From contig OY282381.1 in the NCBI GenBank assembly GCA_958295915.1, positions 4,114,722-4,178,721 on the forward strand: 64,000 nucleotides of DNA, in the 5' to 3' direction. The stretch comes from an uncultured Caldilineaceae bacterium. Its GTDB lineage: Bacteria; Chloroflexota; Anaerolineae; Caldilineales; Caldilineaceae. Of the stretch, positions 21,977 to 31,468 are shown one piece after another. The position numbers and the translations under genes are program-made. Below the pieces are notes generated by a model. That model made no database searches, was not told the DNA's origin, and saw only the letters and a list, made by a program, of their open reading frames with translations. How positions within the stretch are numbered: position 1 is the first letter of the stretch; each line of letters opens with the position of its first letter.

Positions 21977-22180
21977 TCAGGCCCAGCAACCCAGGCCTAG
22001 CAACCCCATATTGGCGAACAGAAGAGGAGCCAGAAACGGCGCTCCCCGCAGAAAACACTCAATGACGATTGAGCGCCCAATCGTACTCACCACCAGCGCC
22101 AGGGCCAGGACAACGATTGTGGCGGTTAGCCCAATGATCAGGACACGCGCCGAGCGTAAAGCATTTGGCTGTTGGAATTC
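21977..22180 (-). pseudogene. Possible remnant of a membrane protein C-terminus
   Basis: An open frame on the minus strand encodes two strongly hydrophobic helices (VLIIGLTATIVVLALALVV, then APLLFANMGLLGLGCWA) preceded by basic residues. It has no start codon before an upstream stop. It resembles the tail of a membrane protein left behind. The rest of 21900-22395 shows no convincing gene. Confidence 0.25.
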
Positions 22181-22398
22181 CGACCTTGCGCCTCTCCTTC
22201 GCAGATGGAAAGGTCAGTCACTGTGGCGCTGTCAATCGCGTCATTTCTGATGTCAGCGCCACTGTCGTCTGATTGTGTGTCACACAAAGCATATAAAGTA
22301 TAGCCTTGTGGTGACAAGCGCCGGAAATTACATTCGGGTGCGTATTGTGTAAGACGTGCCCTTCTTGAGATATATCGAGGCGAAGGTCGAGAAAGATA

Positions 22399-22407
22399 TG
22401 CTATAAT
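22399..22407 (+). promoter_or_regulatory. Extended -10 promoter for the coiled-coil protein
   Basis: TGCTATAAT matches an extended -10 element (TGn followed by a consensus hexamer), 50 bp upstream of the ATG at 22457. No good -35 is visible, as is usual for extended -10 promoters. Confidence 0.5.
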
Positions 22408-22456
22408 GCAAGTATAGATTTTGACCGGCGCAGAAAACACATGGAGATCAGAGTTT

Positions 22457-23554
22457 ATGGCGAACCGCACGTCCATGCAAGAAAAGCTCGGCCACGTCTT
22501 TGCCGACCAACAGGCAGAGGCTCTGTCGGAAGTCATTCACAACGCCCACAACGATCTGGTACGCGGCGATGATTTTAATGAACTCAAAGGGATCGTCCGG
22601 GACCTGGCCAAGGCTCAGCAACGCACGGAACAGCGCGTAGAGGAGTTGGCTGCGTCCCAACAGCGCACGGAACAGCGCGTGGAGGAGTTGGCTGCGGCTC
22701 AACAGCGCACGGAACAGCGCGTGGAGGAGTTGGCTGCGGCTCAACAGCGCACGGAACAGCGCGTGGAGGAGTTGGCTGCGGCTCAACAGCGCACGGAACA
22801 GCGCGTGGAGGAGTTGGCTGCGGCTCAACAGCGCACGGAACAGCGCGTGAAGGAGTTAGCCGAGGCTCAACAGCGCACGGAACAGCGCGTGGAGGAGTTG
22901 GCTGCGGCTCAACAGCGCACGGAACAGCGCGTGGAGGAGTTGGCTGCGGCTCAACAGCGCACGGAACAGCGCGTGGAGGAGTTGGCTGCGGCTCAACAGC
23001 GCACGGAACAGCGCGTGGAGGAGTTGGCTGCGGCTCAACAGCGCACGGAACAGCGCGTGGAGGAGTTGGCTGCGGCTCAACAGCGCACGGAACAGCGCGT
23101 GGAGGAGTTGGCTGCGGCCCTACAACGCGTGGAATACGCATTCCAGCAACTGGCCCGGCAGGTAGGCGGACTGAGCGACCGGATGGGCGGCGATCTGGAA
23201 GACGTGGCCGCGATTGTGATCCACGATGTGCTGGAGCGAGAGTTCGGCTGGCAGATTGACGAACTGGCCCGCGCCTGGCAGACGTGGGACGGAGAGGAGG
23301 AAGAGCTCGATGTCTTCGGCCAGGCCCATGACCCGGCACGACCAGACACGAGGCTCTGGATTGTGGGCGAGGTAAAGTTCAACCTGACGATGCGGGATGT
23401 GGAACGCTTTGCCCTGCTGGTCGACCGCGCCGCCAGGCGCCTGGATGGCGAAGTCGTTCCCGTCTGTTTCGGTTACCGTGTCCGTCCGGCAGTGCGAGAG
23501 GCTACGAAGAAAGCCGGCTATCGTCTCGTCTTCTCCAACGGGCGGATGATGTAG
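22457..23554 (+). CDS. DUF3782-like coiled-coil protein with a PD-(D/E)XK-type C-terminus
   Basis: 365 residues from the ATG at 22457; the preceding TTG-initiated extension is unlikely because GGAG sits 12 nt before this ATG. After an N-terminal helical segment there are 12 identical or near-identical 14-residue repeats (LAAAQQRTEQRVEE, residues 50-217) predicted to form a long coiled coil. The C-terminal domain has EELDVFGQA and WIVGEVKFNL, the D and E-x-K of a restriction-endonuclease-like fold. Proteins of this layout are common in Chloroflexota and cyanobacteria; their role is unknown. It stands alone, divergent from the ilv operon. Confidence 0.75.
   Translation: MANRTSMQEKLGHVFADQQAEALSEVIHNAHNDLVRGDDFNELKGIVRDLAKAQQRTEQRVEELAASQQRTEQRVEELAAAQQRTEQRVEELAAAQQRTEQRVEELAAAQQRTEQRVEELAAAQQRTEQRVKELAEAQQRTEQRVEELAAAQQRTEQRVEELAAAQQRTEQRVEELAAAQQRTEQRVEELAAAQQRTEQRVEELAAAQQRTEQRVEELAAALQRVEYAFQQLARQVGGLSDRMGGDLEDVAAIVIHDVLEREFGWQIDELARAWQTWDGEEEELDVFGQAHDPARPDTRLWIVGEVKFNLTMRDVERFALLVDRAARRLDGEVVPVCFGYRVRPAVREATKKAGYRLVFSNGRMM
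22604..23107 (+). repeat. Twelve 42-bp tandem repeats encoding a coiled coil
   Basis: Twelve head-to-tail units of exactly 42 bp (14 codons, two heptads). Most are identical at the DNA level; units 1, 2, 6 and 7 carry substitutions. A degenerate thirteenth unit follows. Unit length in whole heptads means copy-number change alters rod length without shifting the frame. Confidence 0.95.
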
Positions 23555-23657
23555 AACGATTCTACGTCATCCGGTTCTATAGCTTCATGCCTGGGCGATG
23601 AAGAAAAGAACATTGGGGCGAGATGATATGTATGGATTCTCCAATGGTTGGATCGCG

Positions 23658-25529
23658 TTACCTGTCCATAAACTGTCGCCGGTACAAAGCAGCATACAGG
23701 CCGTCCTCCTCCAGCAACGCGGCGTGACTCCCTCGGGCTACGATCTGCCCGTCCTGCACCACACAGATCAGATCGGCTTTGCGGATGGTGCTCAGCCGAT
23801 GGGCGATGACGATCGCCGTGCGGTTGCTCAGCAGTCGCTCCAACGCCTCCTGAATCAGCGCTTCAGTGGCTGTATCGACGCTGGCAGTGGCTTCATCCAG
23901 AATCAGGATCCGAGGATCGGCCAGAATCGCTCTCGCAATGCAGATCAGTTGCCGCTGACCTAATGACAGATTGGCGCCCCCTTCGAGGATTTCAGTGGCG
24001 TAGCCATCGGGCAGGTCGGCAATAAACTCGTGCGCATTGGCCCGCCGGGCCGCCTGCTCTACGGCTGCAGGTTCGATCTCGGGCAGGCCGAAACGAATGT
24101 TATCCAGCACTGTCCCCGCGAAGAGAAAAGGCTCCTGCGAAACGATGCCTGTCTGTCGGCGCAGCGACTGCTGCGTCACGGCGCGCACATCGATGTCGTC
24201 GATGAGCGTCGTTCCATCGCTCACATCATAGAAGCGGGCTACCAGATTGGCGATGGTCGATTTGCCGGCGCCCGTCGGCCCCACCAGCGCCACCGTCTGC
24301 CCCGGTTCGATCACCAAACTTACATCCCGCAACACCGGTATCTCACTTCCATAGGAAAAGTGCACGCGGCGCAACTCGATGCGCCCCGTGATCGATGGCA
24401 TCGCCTTGCCATTCGCCGGATCAGGCACCTCGGGCCTGGCATCCAACAGCTCCAACACCCGTTCCCCACCGGCCATGGCCGACTGCATCGTCGTATAGAG
24501 CTGACTCAACTCCTGCACCGGCTGGAAGAAACGGGTGACATAGGCCAGGAAAGCCACCAGTACCCCCAGGGCCAGCGTTCCCTGGGCCACTGCTCGTCCG
24601 CCAAACCACAGTACGATCGCCGTCGCCAGCACAGCCAAAAACTCGACCGTCGGCAGGAAAATGAAGGAGAGCGACATGGCATCCACATAGGCGCTGCGGT
24701 TGTCCTGATTGGCCGCGTCAAAATGGCTGCGCATGGCCTTTTCCTGGGCAAAAGCCTGGATCACACGCATCCCGGTCAGGTGTTCCGCCAGGGCGCTGAC
24801 GACCCCGGCCACGCTTTGCCGGGTGTGGCGGAAAGCGACCTTCGCTCGCCGCGAGAACCCATACATCGCCAGCAGCAGCAGCGGAATAATGCTGAATGTG
24901 AGCAGGGCCAGAGAGGGGCTGAGGGACAACATAACGACGACGATGCCGATGAGAACCAGCAGATCGCCGATGAGCGTGATCAGCCCTTGCGACAGCAGTT
25001 CGTTTATGACCGCAACGTCGCTGATCACCCGAGAGATGGTCACGCCGACGATGTGCCGGTTGTGATAGCCCAGGGAGAGAGCCTGCAGGTGACGCATCAA
25101 CTGTCCCCGCAGGGTCGCCAACACCCGTTGCCCTACCCACGAGAGCAGATAGCGCTGGCCAGCCGCAGCGCCAAAGAGCGCGAGAAACATGACGGCCATG
25201 ATCACGGAGATCCGCGCCAGCCCGTTTGCATCGCCGGCCGCAATGTAGCGGTCGATGGCTACTTTGAGCAGGAGAGGGATCCCAAGCGTCAGACCGGTGA
25301 CCACCAGCATCAGGACAAAGGCGATGATCATCTTGGCGCGATGCGGCTGTAGGTAGGCCAGCAGTCGGCCCACCACCTGGCCGTCAAATGCCTTGCCGTC
25401 GCTCTCGTTTGCCATGCTGCGCAGCATACGCGCCGGTCCGTCGCTACGCCCTGATGATCCAATCGAAATAGACATAATGAAGTGTGAAGCCTGAACGCTG
25501 AAGAACGCAATCCCCTTTCTCTTCAGCAT
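23658..25529 (-). CDS. ABC exporter half-transporter (subunit with the catalytic Walker B)
   Basis: 623 residues: an N-terminal six-helix exporter domain and a C-terminal ATPase. Walker A is GPTGAGKS and Walker B is [12 protein letters not shown] with the catalytic Glu. The signature is LSLGQ instead of LSGGQ. Its first codons overlap the end of the next subunit by 7 bases (ATGCTGA), indicating translational coupling and a heterodimer. The substrate cannot be read from the sequence; multidrug or lipid export is typical of the family. An internal ATG at residue 19 is an alternative start. Confidence 0.9.
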   Translation of the reverse strand: MLKRKGIAFFSVQASHFIMSISIGSSGRSDGPARMLRSMANESDGKAFDGQVVGRLLAYLQPHRAKMIIAFVLMLVVTGLTLGIPLLLKVAIDRYIAAGDANGLARISVIMAVMFLALFGAAAGQRYLLSWVGQRVLATLRGQLMRHLQALSLGYHNRHIVGVTISRVISDVAVINELLSQGLITLIGDLLVLIGIVVVMLSLSPSLALLTFSIIPLLLLAMYGFSRRAKVAFRHTRQSVAGVVSALAEHLTGMRVIQAFAQEKAMRSHFDAANQDNRSAYVDAMSLSFIFLPTVEFLAVLATAIVLWFGGRAVAQGTLALGVLVAFLAYVTRFFQPVQELSQLYTTMQSAMAGGERVLELLDARPEVPDPANGKAMPSITGRIELRRVHFSYGSEIPVLRDVSLVIEPGQTVALVGPTGAGKSTIANLVARFYDVSDGTTLIDDIDVRAVTQQSLRRQTGIVSQEPFLFAGTVLDNIRFGLPEIEPAAVEQAARRANAHEFIADLPDGYATEILEGGANLSLGQRQLICIARAILADPRILILDEATASVDTATEALIQEALERLLSNRTAIVIAHRLSTIRKADLICVVQDGQIVARGSHAALLEEDGLYAALYRRQFMDR

Positions 25530-27304
25530 TCAGACTTTTTCAGTTGCTCCTCGTAAATCCTGCGGTATAGTTCCGATGTTTCGATCAACTCCTCATGCCT
25601 TCCGACAGCCGAAATCCGCCCTTTTTCCAGTATGAGGATCTGATCTGCCAGGCGGACAGTGCTGAGACGTTGGGCGATGATGATGGACGTGCGGCCTGCC
25701 ATCAGATGGGCCAACGCCTTCTGGATAAGTTGCTCGGTCTGGGTATCCACACTGGACGTGGCGTCGTCGAGAATAAGGATGCGGGGGTCGGCCAGCAGCG
25801 CGCGGGCGATGGCAACCCGTTGTCTCTGCCCGCCGGACAGGGTTGCGCCCCGCTCCCCTACTTTGGTCGCGTAGCCGTCCGGAAAGCTCTCGATGAACGC
25901 ATGGGCCTGGGCCGCCCGGGCCGCCTCGATAATCTCCTCGTCGGGGGCGTCAGGCCGTCCAAAGGCGATATTCTCTCGAATGGATGTGGCGAAAAGCGTC
26001 GATTCCTGCAAGACGATGCCGATCTGACTGCGCAACGAATGCAGCGTCGCCTGGCGAATGTCGTGGCCATCGAGCAGGATGCGTCCAGCCGTCGGGTCAT
26101 AAAAGCGGGGGATCATGTTTATGATCGAAGATTTGCCCGAGCCGGTTGGGCCGAGCAGGGCCAGCGCTTGCCCAGGGCGCGCCGCAAAGGAGACATCGCG
26201 CAGCACATTGTGGGGCCGGGCATAGCCGAATGAAACGTTTTCAAAGCGCAGATGCCCGCGTACCGGGGGCAGGGGCAAGGCGTCCGCGGCCTCCCGGACT
26301 TGCGTCACTTCGTCCAGGATCTCGAATATCCGTTCGGCTGAGGCGCCGGCCATAGCGATCGCGGGAATGATCAGCCCCAGCCGGCGGATGGGGGCCGCCA
26401 ATTGGGCCAGATATGTGATAAAGGCGATCAGTTCGCCCAGCGTCAGCGCGCCGCGGATCGCTTGCAGACCACCGAACCAGATGATGACGACGGTGGCGAG
26501 ATTGGCGATCAGATCCATCAGCGGCACGTTCAGGGCCGTGAGCCGGGCGGTGGCCGCGGCCAGCCCGAACCACTTCTGATTTTCTGCTTCAAAGCGTTCG
26601 ATTTCCGCCTCTTCCTGGGCAAAGGCTTTGACAATCCGCGCGCCCCGCAAATTCTGTTCCAGACGGGTCGTCAGCACTGCCAACTGCTGCTGAATGGCCA
26701 GGGACAGAGGCCGGTAATGGGCGCCGAAATTGACAGCCCGTTGGGCCAGAAGCGGCATTGTCAGCAGGGCCAGCAACGCCAGTGTCGGGTTCATAATCAC
26801 CAGGGCCGCCGCCGTGCCGACGAGCAGGACGACGCCATTCGCCAGCCCCAGAACGGCCCGGCCAGTGAGGAAGCGAATCCGTTCCACATCCTGCATAGTC
26901 CGGGACAGAAGCTGGCCGGACTCTGTGCGGTCGTGGTAGGCGAAGGACAGTTCAGTGAGTTTGGCGTGCAGATCGCGGCGCAAGTCGTAGGAAACGCTCT
27001 GGGAGGCGATCTCCGTCCAGCGGCCCATGAAAAAGGTGAGGACGCCCCGCAGGACCGTCAGCGCCAGCAGCGCCAGTACCGACCAGGTCAGCAGGCGCAG
27101 ATCCTGCTGACGAATGCCGCGGTCCACGATCCAGCGGATGAACTGAGGGGTGATCAGAACGATGGCGGTCGTGGCCAACAGCGCGGCGTAGGCGGCCGCG
27201 CTCAGGCGCCAGTACGGGCGCAGGCGACGAAATGCCCGCCACAGGAGACGGTTGGCGCTGCTCGATCGGATCGGCGTCGGCGGATGCGCGGAGAACGATG
27301 TCAT
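25523..27304 (-). CDS. ABC exporter half-transporter (subunit with a degenerate Walker B)
   Basis: 593 residues with the same exporter layout as its downstream partner. Walker A is GPTGSGKS and the signature LSGGQRQR is canonical. Walker B reads [12 protein letters not shown], with Asp replacing the catalytic Glu. Together with the partner's LSLGQ signature this gives one normal and one degenerate ATP site. That matches heterodimeric exporters of the TM287/288 and BmrCD type. Confidence 0.9.
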   Translation of the reverse strand: MTSFSAHPPTPIRSSSANRLLWRAFRRLRPYWRLSAAAYAALLATTAIVLITPQFIRWIVDRGIRQQDLRLLTWSVLALLALTVLRGVLTFFMGRWTEIASQSVSYDLRRDLHAKLTELSFAYHDRTESGQLLSRTMQDVERIRFLTGRAVLGLANGVVLLVGTAAALVIMNPTLALLALLTMPLLAQRAVNFGAHYRPLSLAIQQQLAVLTTRLEQNLRGARIVKAFAQEEAEIERFEAENQKWFGLAAATARLTALNVPLMDLIANLATVVIIWFGGLQAIRGALTLGELIAFITYLAQLAAPIRRLGLIIPAIAMAGASAERIFEILDEVTQVREAADALPLPPVRGHLRFENVSFGYARPHNVLRDVSFAARPGQALALLGPTGSGKSSIINMIPRFYDPTAGRILLDGHDIRQATLHSLRSQIGIVLQESTLFATSIRENIAFGRPDAPDEEIIEAARAAQAHAFIESFPDGYATKVGERGATLSGGQRQRVAIARALLADPRILILDDATSSVDTQTEQLIQKALAHLMAGRTSIIIAQRLSTVRLADQILILEKGRISAVGRHEELIETSELYRRIYEEQLKKSEC

Positions 27305-27570
27305 TCTTCAAATCCGGTTTCGTGAAGGCGCTCAAAACACGCTTCTCCTGATTGTACCACGCTTCGAGATATGCGTCACGGCCCACAAATTCATATCAGA
27401 ATTTGCTGGATTTTGGGGTTTGCAGGATAGGCGGCGTTGCAGACAGTACTGTTTATGCGGACGATGCGGGCGAGACGCCCGCGATCCCAGGGGGACGCAC
27501 GCAGACCCATCTATCCATATCGCCGTCCGTCTGGATTGCGCCATTGATTTGGCGCGCAGGGTTGCGCTGT
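27305..27570. other. Intergenic region with repeat-like words
   Basis: 266 bp between the exporter operon and the small membrane protein. It contains CGGGCGAGACGCCCGCGAT, a GC-rich near-palindrome, and TGGATTGCGCCATTGAT, which recurs at 44592-44608. I see no gene and no clear promoter. Confidence 0.35.
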
Positions 27571-28086
27571 TCAGGCGTCTTTCATCTCGGCCAGCCAGCC
27601 GCGGATGGCTGCTTCGTCGGCCTGGCCCCGCCGTCTCTGCCAGCGCGCGAGCCCCAGACCGAGAAACGGCAGCAGGGCCGGCAGCAGAAACGGCAGCGCG
27701 TCCTGGGCCGCGCTGTCCGCTGTGGCCCGCAGTGCCCCGGCCGCCAGCAGAGCCAACGCCAGCAGCGCGCTCATGCCGACCCACGCGGCTATGTACAGCC
27801 GGGCGACCGGATGCAGCTGGAAGTGGCCTGCCAGACGGCAATTCTCACCGTCTGCTTGCAGCAGCCCGTAGAAGACCGGAGCAAACGCTCCTCTCTGCCT
27901 GGCTCGGCTTGGATGGCGCGCAATTTTCACGCCCCGCCCTGCCACCCGGCCGACGACCTCCGCGCTCGACGCCAGGGCCGCCTCGATTCGCTGCGCCGCC
28001 GCCTCCGGCTCCCCAGCCAGCGATAGGGTGAGGCGCCGCCGGCCGGGCGTCCAGAGGAAGGAGAAAAGGGATCCTTGCCTCGTCAT
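27571..28086 (-). CDS. Small two-helix membrane protein of unknown function
   Basis: 171 residues. A soluble N-terminal half (LFSFLWTPGRRRLTLSLAG) precedes two hydrophobic helices (VGMSALLALALLAAGAL and ALPFLLPALLPFLGLGLA) and a basic tail. I do not recognise the family. The overlapping plus-strand frames are Arg/Pro/Ser-rich and look like shadows, so the minus strand is preferred. Its start abuts a copied fragment of the 376-residue gene. Confidence 0.5.
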   Translation of the reverse strand: MTRQGSLFSFLWTPGRRRLTLSLAGEPEAAAQRIEAALASSAEVVGRVAGRGVKIARHPSRARQRGAFAPVFYGLLQADGENCRLAGHFQLHPVARLYIAAWVGMSALLALALLAAGALRATADSAAQDALPFLLPALLPFLGLGLARWQRRRGQADEAAIRGWLAEMKDA

Positions 28087-28192
28087 CCGCTGACATCCGC
28101 CCCAGCGCCGGCCAGGTCGTGGACCGCGTCAAGCTGCGAGCGTTCTACGACGGTGGCGAGAACTGCGATGGACTCGGGCTTGACATAGAGAA
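28087..28192 (-). pseudogene. Fragment of the 376-residue gene (third copy)
   Basis: The minus strand encodes ESIAVLATVVERSQLDAVHD and ends AGAGADVSG-stop. It matches residues ~68-97 of the protein at 30338-31468. The match stops at GAGAD, the same breakpoint seen in the copy at 30120-30297. Confidence 0.6.
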
Positions 28193-28194
28193 CG

Positions 28195-30207
28195 CTACTT
28201 GCGTATAGCAAACTCGCCCTCCCACTTGCCGTCGGTCTGCCCGGTTACAATGCGGCGAATATCATACTGCGGAAGTGGGCGTATTGCCATACAGCGACCG
28301 CCGACGCGTATCCAACCTGGGTTGAAGCCAAAGGAGATGTTCTCATACCCCACTCTGCGATGGCGGCCTCGGAGGTCGGACACGTCTACGGGATATATGC
28401 GCAGGAAGAAGGCGGTCGTCGCGTCCTCCTGGGAGCATGATTCCTTCATGTACACCAGCGTGTCTTGGTCGAGATAGACATCGTAGTAGTCGGATTGGAT
28501 GATAAGCTGGCCCTTCTGGCGGTTCTGCCTTGCGTCCTCGGCGTCTCGCAGCAGGACATCGAGCGGGAACGGCACGTCATAGGCGGCGTACTGGTGATGG
28601 ATATACTGCGGAATGTTTATCAGCGTGGAGTGCAGCATGCGGTTGTACCGGAATACCTGGAGGGGACCATGCATCGCCTCACTCACCGTATCCTGTATTC
28701 TGCCTCTTAACGGGCCGCCAACGCTTATGCCCAACACCACGACCACCAGACTCGCCAGGATGATGCGGCGATAGTTGTGCACCCCCCTGCGCGCATGTGT
28801 TCTAGTCGATCTGCAACGGAACAGATTGTCCACGACAGATCGGACGCTGTACCAGCACAGCGCAATCAACGCTGGTATCGGCGTGTGCCTCATCACTTCA
28901 CTTTTCGAGTACCCCCAGTGGTACGCTGGCGCAATGAACAGCGTCACCACGGCGGCTATAAAGAACACATCCCGGCGTATCCGCGTCTGCAGCGACCAAA
29001 GCAGGCCTGACAGCGTCAGGAATTCCATTATGTAGAACAACGGCATCCATCTCGCGAGGTGTCCCCATTCGTATCGCTCCCATACCCATTCTCGGGTGGC
29101 GGCGAGTTCGCCGCTGCTCAGGTATGCCAGGATCAGCGCAGCCAGCGGCGGCGCAAGGAGCAGATTCTGCCATCGCAGAAACGGCCGGATGCCGTTCTCG
29201 ATGAACGCAGCTGCGGTCAGAAGTAATAAGCCTAAGGCTGCGAGGGGCGACCAGAAAAGGCTGGCTGCCAAAGGTATGCCGCTCATGGCCAGGAATCGCG
29301 GCTGTCGGCGGAGCTGCGCAAGCAGCAAGGCGCAGAGCCCGGCGGGGATGAAGTGTTGGGGTGCATAGGAAAAACTATGGATATTGGAACGGTAATTAAT
29401 CGGAAGGAACCAGTCCTTAACAATTTTTTCGTACTCTTGCCCCGGCCAGTACCACCCATAGAGTACCCTTGTCCACAACAAATCCAGGCCGCCGAAAAAG
29501 AAGAGTGTAATGAGCGCGGCCGGGATTACCAGGATGATTCCCGTCCGCTTTGCAGTGAAATTGCGAGTGAACAGGAACGCGAGCAACGCGACGCCTCCCC
29601 ACGTCCACAGAGGCACGGCCCAATTCAAGGATGCGAGGCCGAATAGCTTGGCCACAAGGCCCGGGACCATGTAGTAGCCGAGGTAGTATCGCAGAAGCGG
29701 GTCCGGCCCCCTGTCTTGCGAGGACGCGTACTCCGCGAAGTAGTCACGCAGATAGACGGGCCAGCCGGACGTTGCCAGGTCGGTGAATATCGCCCTGTGC
29801 TTATACCAGTCCCAGTTGTCTAGTTCGAAGACGCCGCCGGCGGCCGTCAGCATTACAAAACCCAGAGCGAGCGGCAGCGCCGTCAACACTCTGGAAGACA
29901 GCGCCAATCGCCAGGGGCCAGACATCGCTTTCCAAAGGCCGGCCACGAGCAGCGCGGCCGCTGGAACGCCGAACCACCACTCGAACCATCCCAGCAGCCA
30001 GATGATCAGCGGCAGCATCAGGTAGAGTATGGTCAGCCGGTGCAGCGCCGGCAGTTCGGGAGAGGGTATTACCCCCCCCCCCCCCCGAACACTTGTTCTA
30101 TTTTCGGCGCGTATTCGGTCATCCGCCCCAGCGCCTGCCAGGTCGTGGAACGCTCGCGGCTTGACGCGGTCCACGACGGTGGCGAGGATTGCGATGGACT
30201 CGGCCAT
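28195..30207 (-). CDS. Polytopic membrane protein, GT-C glycosyltransferase-like
   Basis: 670 residues as opened. About ten hydrophobic helices and a loop motif DNWDWYKHRAIFTDLATSGW suggest the GT-C class, which uses lipid-linked sugars at the outer membrane face; this is a tentative assignment. The first ~40 residues (MAESIAILATVVDR..., GAGAD) do not belong to such a protein. They are a copied piece of the upstream 376-residue gene, joined through a 15-bp poly-G tract. The native N-terminus probably lies near the first helix (LHRLTILYLMLPL), so the annotated start is uncertain. Confidence 0.6.
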   Translation of the reverse strand: MAESIAILATVVDRVKPRAFHDLAGAGADDRIRAENRTSVRGGGGVIPSPELPALHRLTILYLMLPLIIWLLGWFEWWFGVPAAALLVAGLWKAMSGPWRLALSSRVLTALPLALGFVMLTAAGGVFELDNWDWYKHRAIFTDLATSGWPVYLRDYFAEYASSQDRGPDPLLRYYLGYYMVPGLVAKLFGLASLNWAVPLWTWGGVALLAFLFTRNFTAKRTGIILVIPAALITLFFFGGLDLLWTRVLYGWYWPGQEYEKIVKDWFLPINYRSNIHSFSYAPQHFIPAGLCALLLAQLRRQPRFLAMSGIPLAASLFWSPLAALGLLLLTAAAFIENGIRPFLRWQNLLLAPPLAALILAYLSSGELAATREWVWERYEWGHLARWMPLFYIMEFLTLSGLLWSLQTRIRRDVFFIAAVVTLFIAPAYHWGYSKSEVMRHTPIPALIALCWYSVRSVVDNLFRCRSTRTHARRGVHNYRRIILASLVVVVLGISVGGPLRGRIQDTVSEAMHGPLQVFRYNRMLHSTLINIPQYIHHQYAAYDVPFPLDVLLRDAEDARQNRQKGQLIIQSDYYDVYLDQDTLVYMKESCSQEDATTAFFLRIYPVDVSDLRGRHRRVGYENISFGFNPGWIRVGGRCMAIRPLPQYDIRRIVTGQTDGKWEGEFAIRK
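30072..30086 (-). repeat. 15-bp poly-G tract in the 5' coding region of the membrane protein
   Basis: Fifteen consecutive C on the plus strand, read as codons for Gly on the minus strand between the copied fragment and the first membrane helix. Tracts of this length slip readily and would shift the frame of everything downstream. An assembly or sequencing artefact must also be considered. Confidence 0.9.
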
Positions 30208-30297
30208 GCTCTCGGCGTAGTCGGCGATGGTGTCCCGGAATGGACAGAGAATCTCTCAACTTCGCCCTCCATGTTCCATAGTGTAGATAGTGACTCG
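30120..30297 (-). pseudogene. Fragment of the 376-residue gene (second copy), with a nonsense codon
   Basis: Matches 31187-31362 over about 175 bp. The minus-strand frame reads IYTMEHGGRS-stop, then EILCPFRDTIADYAESMAES. A TGG Trp codon has become TGA. Similarity ends at GAGAD. It lies just after the intact gene, with 40 bp between. Confidence 0.7.
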
Positions 30298-30337
30298 ATT
30301 AAAACGCTCTCATTCCGACAAGCACGCTGAAAATCAA

Positions 30338-31468
30338 TCATGCAGTAGCCTCGACGAAGGACAGGTTACGAGGGCGGCGCAGTTCATATCTATTGCCAAC
30401 TGGATATATGTCACCATCCAGGCTAATGGATTTTTGTTCCTCAAAAGCCTGAATAACCATGCCGTACACCGGCTGCTCGAATTCAACCTGTATGCGGATA
30501 AGACGCTCGTCTCGCATGGATAAAATGACCGCCCTTCCATCGAATTCATGCGGTTCTCTGTCTAGATGGACAACCTGCGCCAGTACTCGCTCGTCCAGGG
30601 ATGGCTCGTTGCGGCGGAAGAATTTTGCCGCTTCTATCAGAATGTCCGCAGAGTGCGCAGTAAACGGAAAACGAGAGTCAGGGACATTGGAGGGCCGCAC
30701 GCCTGCCCAAAATAAACCGATTTCAATGCCCCGTCCTTTTTTCGCCAACGCCGCCACCGAATCGCACAGATTGGCGCTGACGCCGAACGGCACTGCCTGC
30801 GTAAAAGGTTCCAGCGTATCCTTGGCAACCGCTTCGTCTATTGCCGTGTTGGTGTGGTTCAGCGCTTTGGCGAGTTGGTAGGTGGCGCGTCGCGGGAAGG
30901 GGACATAGAAGGCATCTCCGAAATCTATCTGTCCCCCAATTCCCGCCGGGATTGGCGAATGCAATGTCAGGGTGTAGCCTTCATAGTAACCTGGCAGCGG
31001 CTGCACATCATTAAGATAGTCTGCCACATCTGCGCTTATTCTGCCTCGATACGTCGCTTTGGGGCTCTCTACGGCGCGCGCGGCGGAAGCCAACATGTCG
31101 TAAACGTCGTTGAGCATATCTGCGCTCTGGCGCAGCGAAAGCGCCCCCTTCGCCGCTCCATTGGGTGAGCGCAGGCGTATGACATCCGCCCCAGCGCCTG
31201 CCAAGTCGTGGAATACGTCAAGCTGCGAGCGTTCCTCGACGGTGGCGAGGATTGCGATGGACTCGGCCATGCTCTCGGCGTAGTCGGCGATGGTGTCCCG
31301 GAATGGACAGAGAATCTCCCAACTTCGCCCTCCATATTCCATAGTGTAGATAGTGGCTCGATTCCCCCAAGGGCCTTCGTCAACCCATCCCCGGGATTTC
31401 AGATACGAGCGCAGGCTCAAAAGTGACAACGACGACACTGCCTCTTTGTCGCGAATCTCCACTTTCAT
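30338..31468 (-). CDS. Unknown 376-residue protein coupled to a DUF4365 protein
   Basis: 376 residues, not recognised. It is soluble, with no signal peptide or membrane helix. Its centre contains YHSPIP-like LHSPIPAGIGGQIDFGDAFY, and the C-terminal half is beta-rich. Its ATG overlaps the stop of the DUF4365 gene by 4 bases (ATGA), so the two are translated together. Before an IS insertion they followed the SIR2 gene directly. The context suggests a component of a defence or toxin-antitoxin-like operon; this is inference. Two truncated copies of residues ~35-97 lie downstream. Confidence 0.6.
   Translation of the reverse strand: MKVEIRDKEAVSSLSLLSLRSYLKSRGWVDEGPWGNRATIYTMEYGGRSWEILCPFRDTIADYAESMAESIAILATVEERSQLDVFHDLAGAGADVIRLRSPNGAAKGALSLRQSADMLNDVYDMLASAARAVESPKATYRGRISADVADYLNDVQPLPGYYEGYTLTLHSPIPAGIGGQIDFGDAFYVPFPRRATYQLAKALNHTNTAIDEAVAKDTLEPFTQAVPFGVSANLCDSVAALAKKGRGIEIGLFWAGVRPSNVPDSRFPFTAHSADILIEAAKFFRRNEPSLDERVLAQVVHLDREPHEFDGRAVILSMRDERLIRIQVEFEQPVYGMVIQAFEEQKSISLDGDIYPVGNRYELRRPRNLSFVEATA

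Noticed and set aside
22138..22536. 132-codon minus-strand ORF
   Set aside because: It overlaps the promoter and start of the coiled-coil gene and has no coherent composition or family resemblance.
22604..23107. CRISPR-like array
   Set aside because: The 42-bp units abut without spacers and encode heptads in an open frame.
22584..23339. Long minus-strand ORFs rich in Pro/Arg or Leu/Ser repeats
   Set aside because: They are antisense shadows of the 42-bp coding repeat; the plus-strand frame has a start, a promoter and a recognisable C-terminal domain.
27352..28026. 224-codon plus-strand ORF
   Set aside because: Its composition is Arg/Ser/Pro-rich with no domain. The opposite strand gives a protein with two coherent membrane helices.
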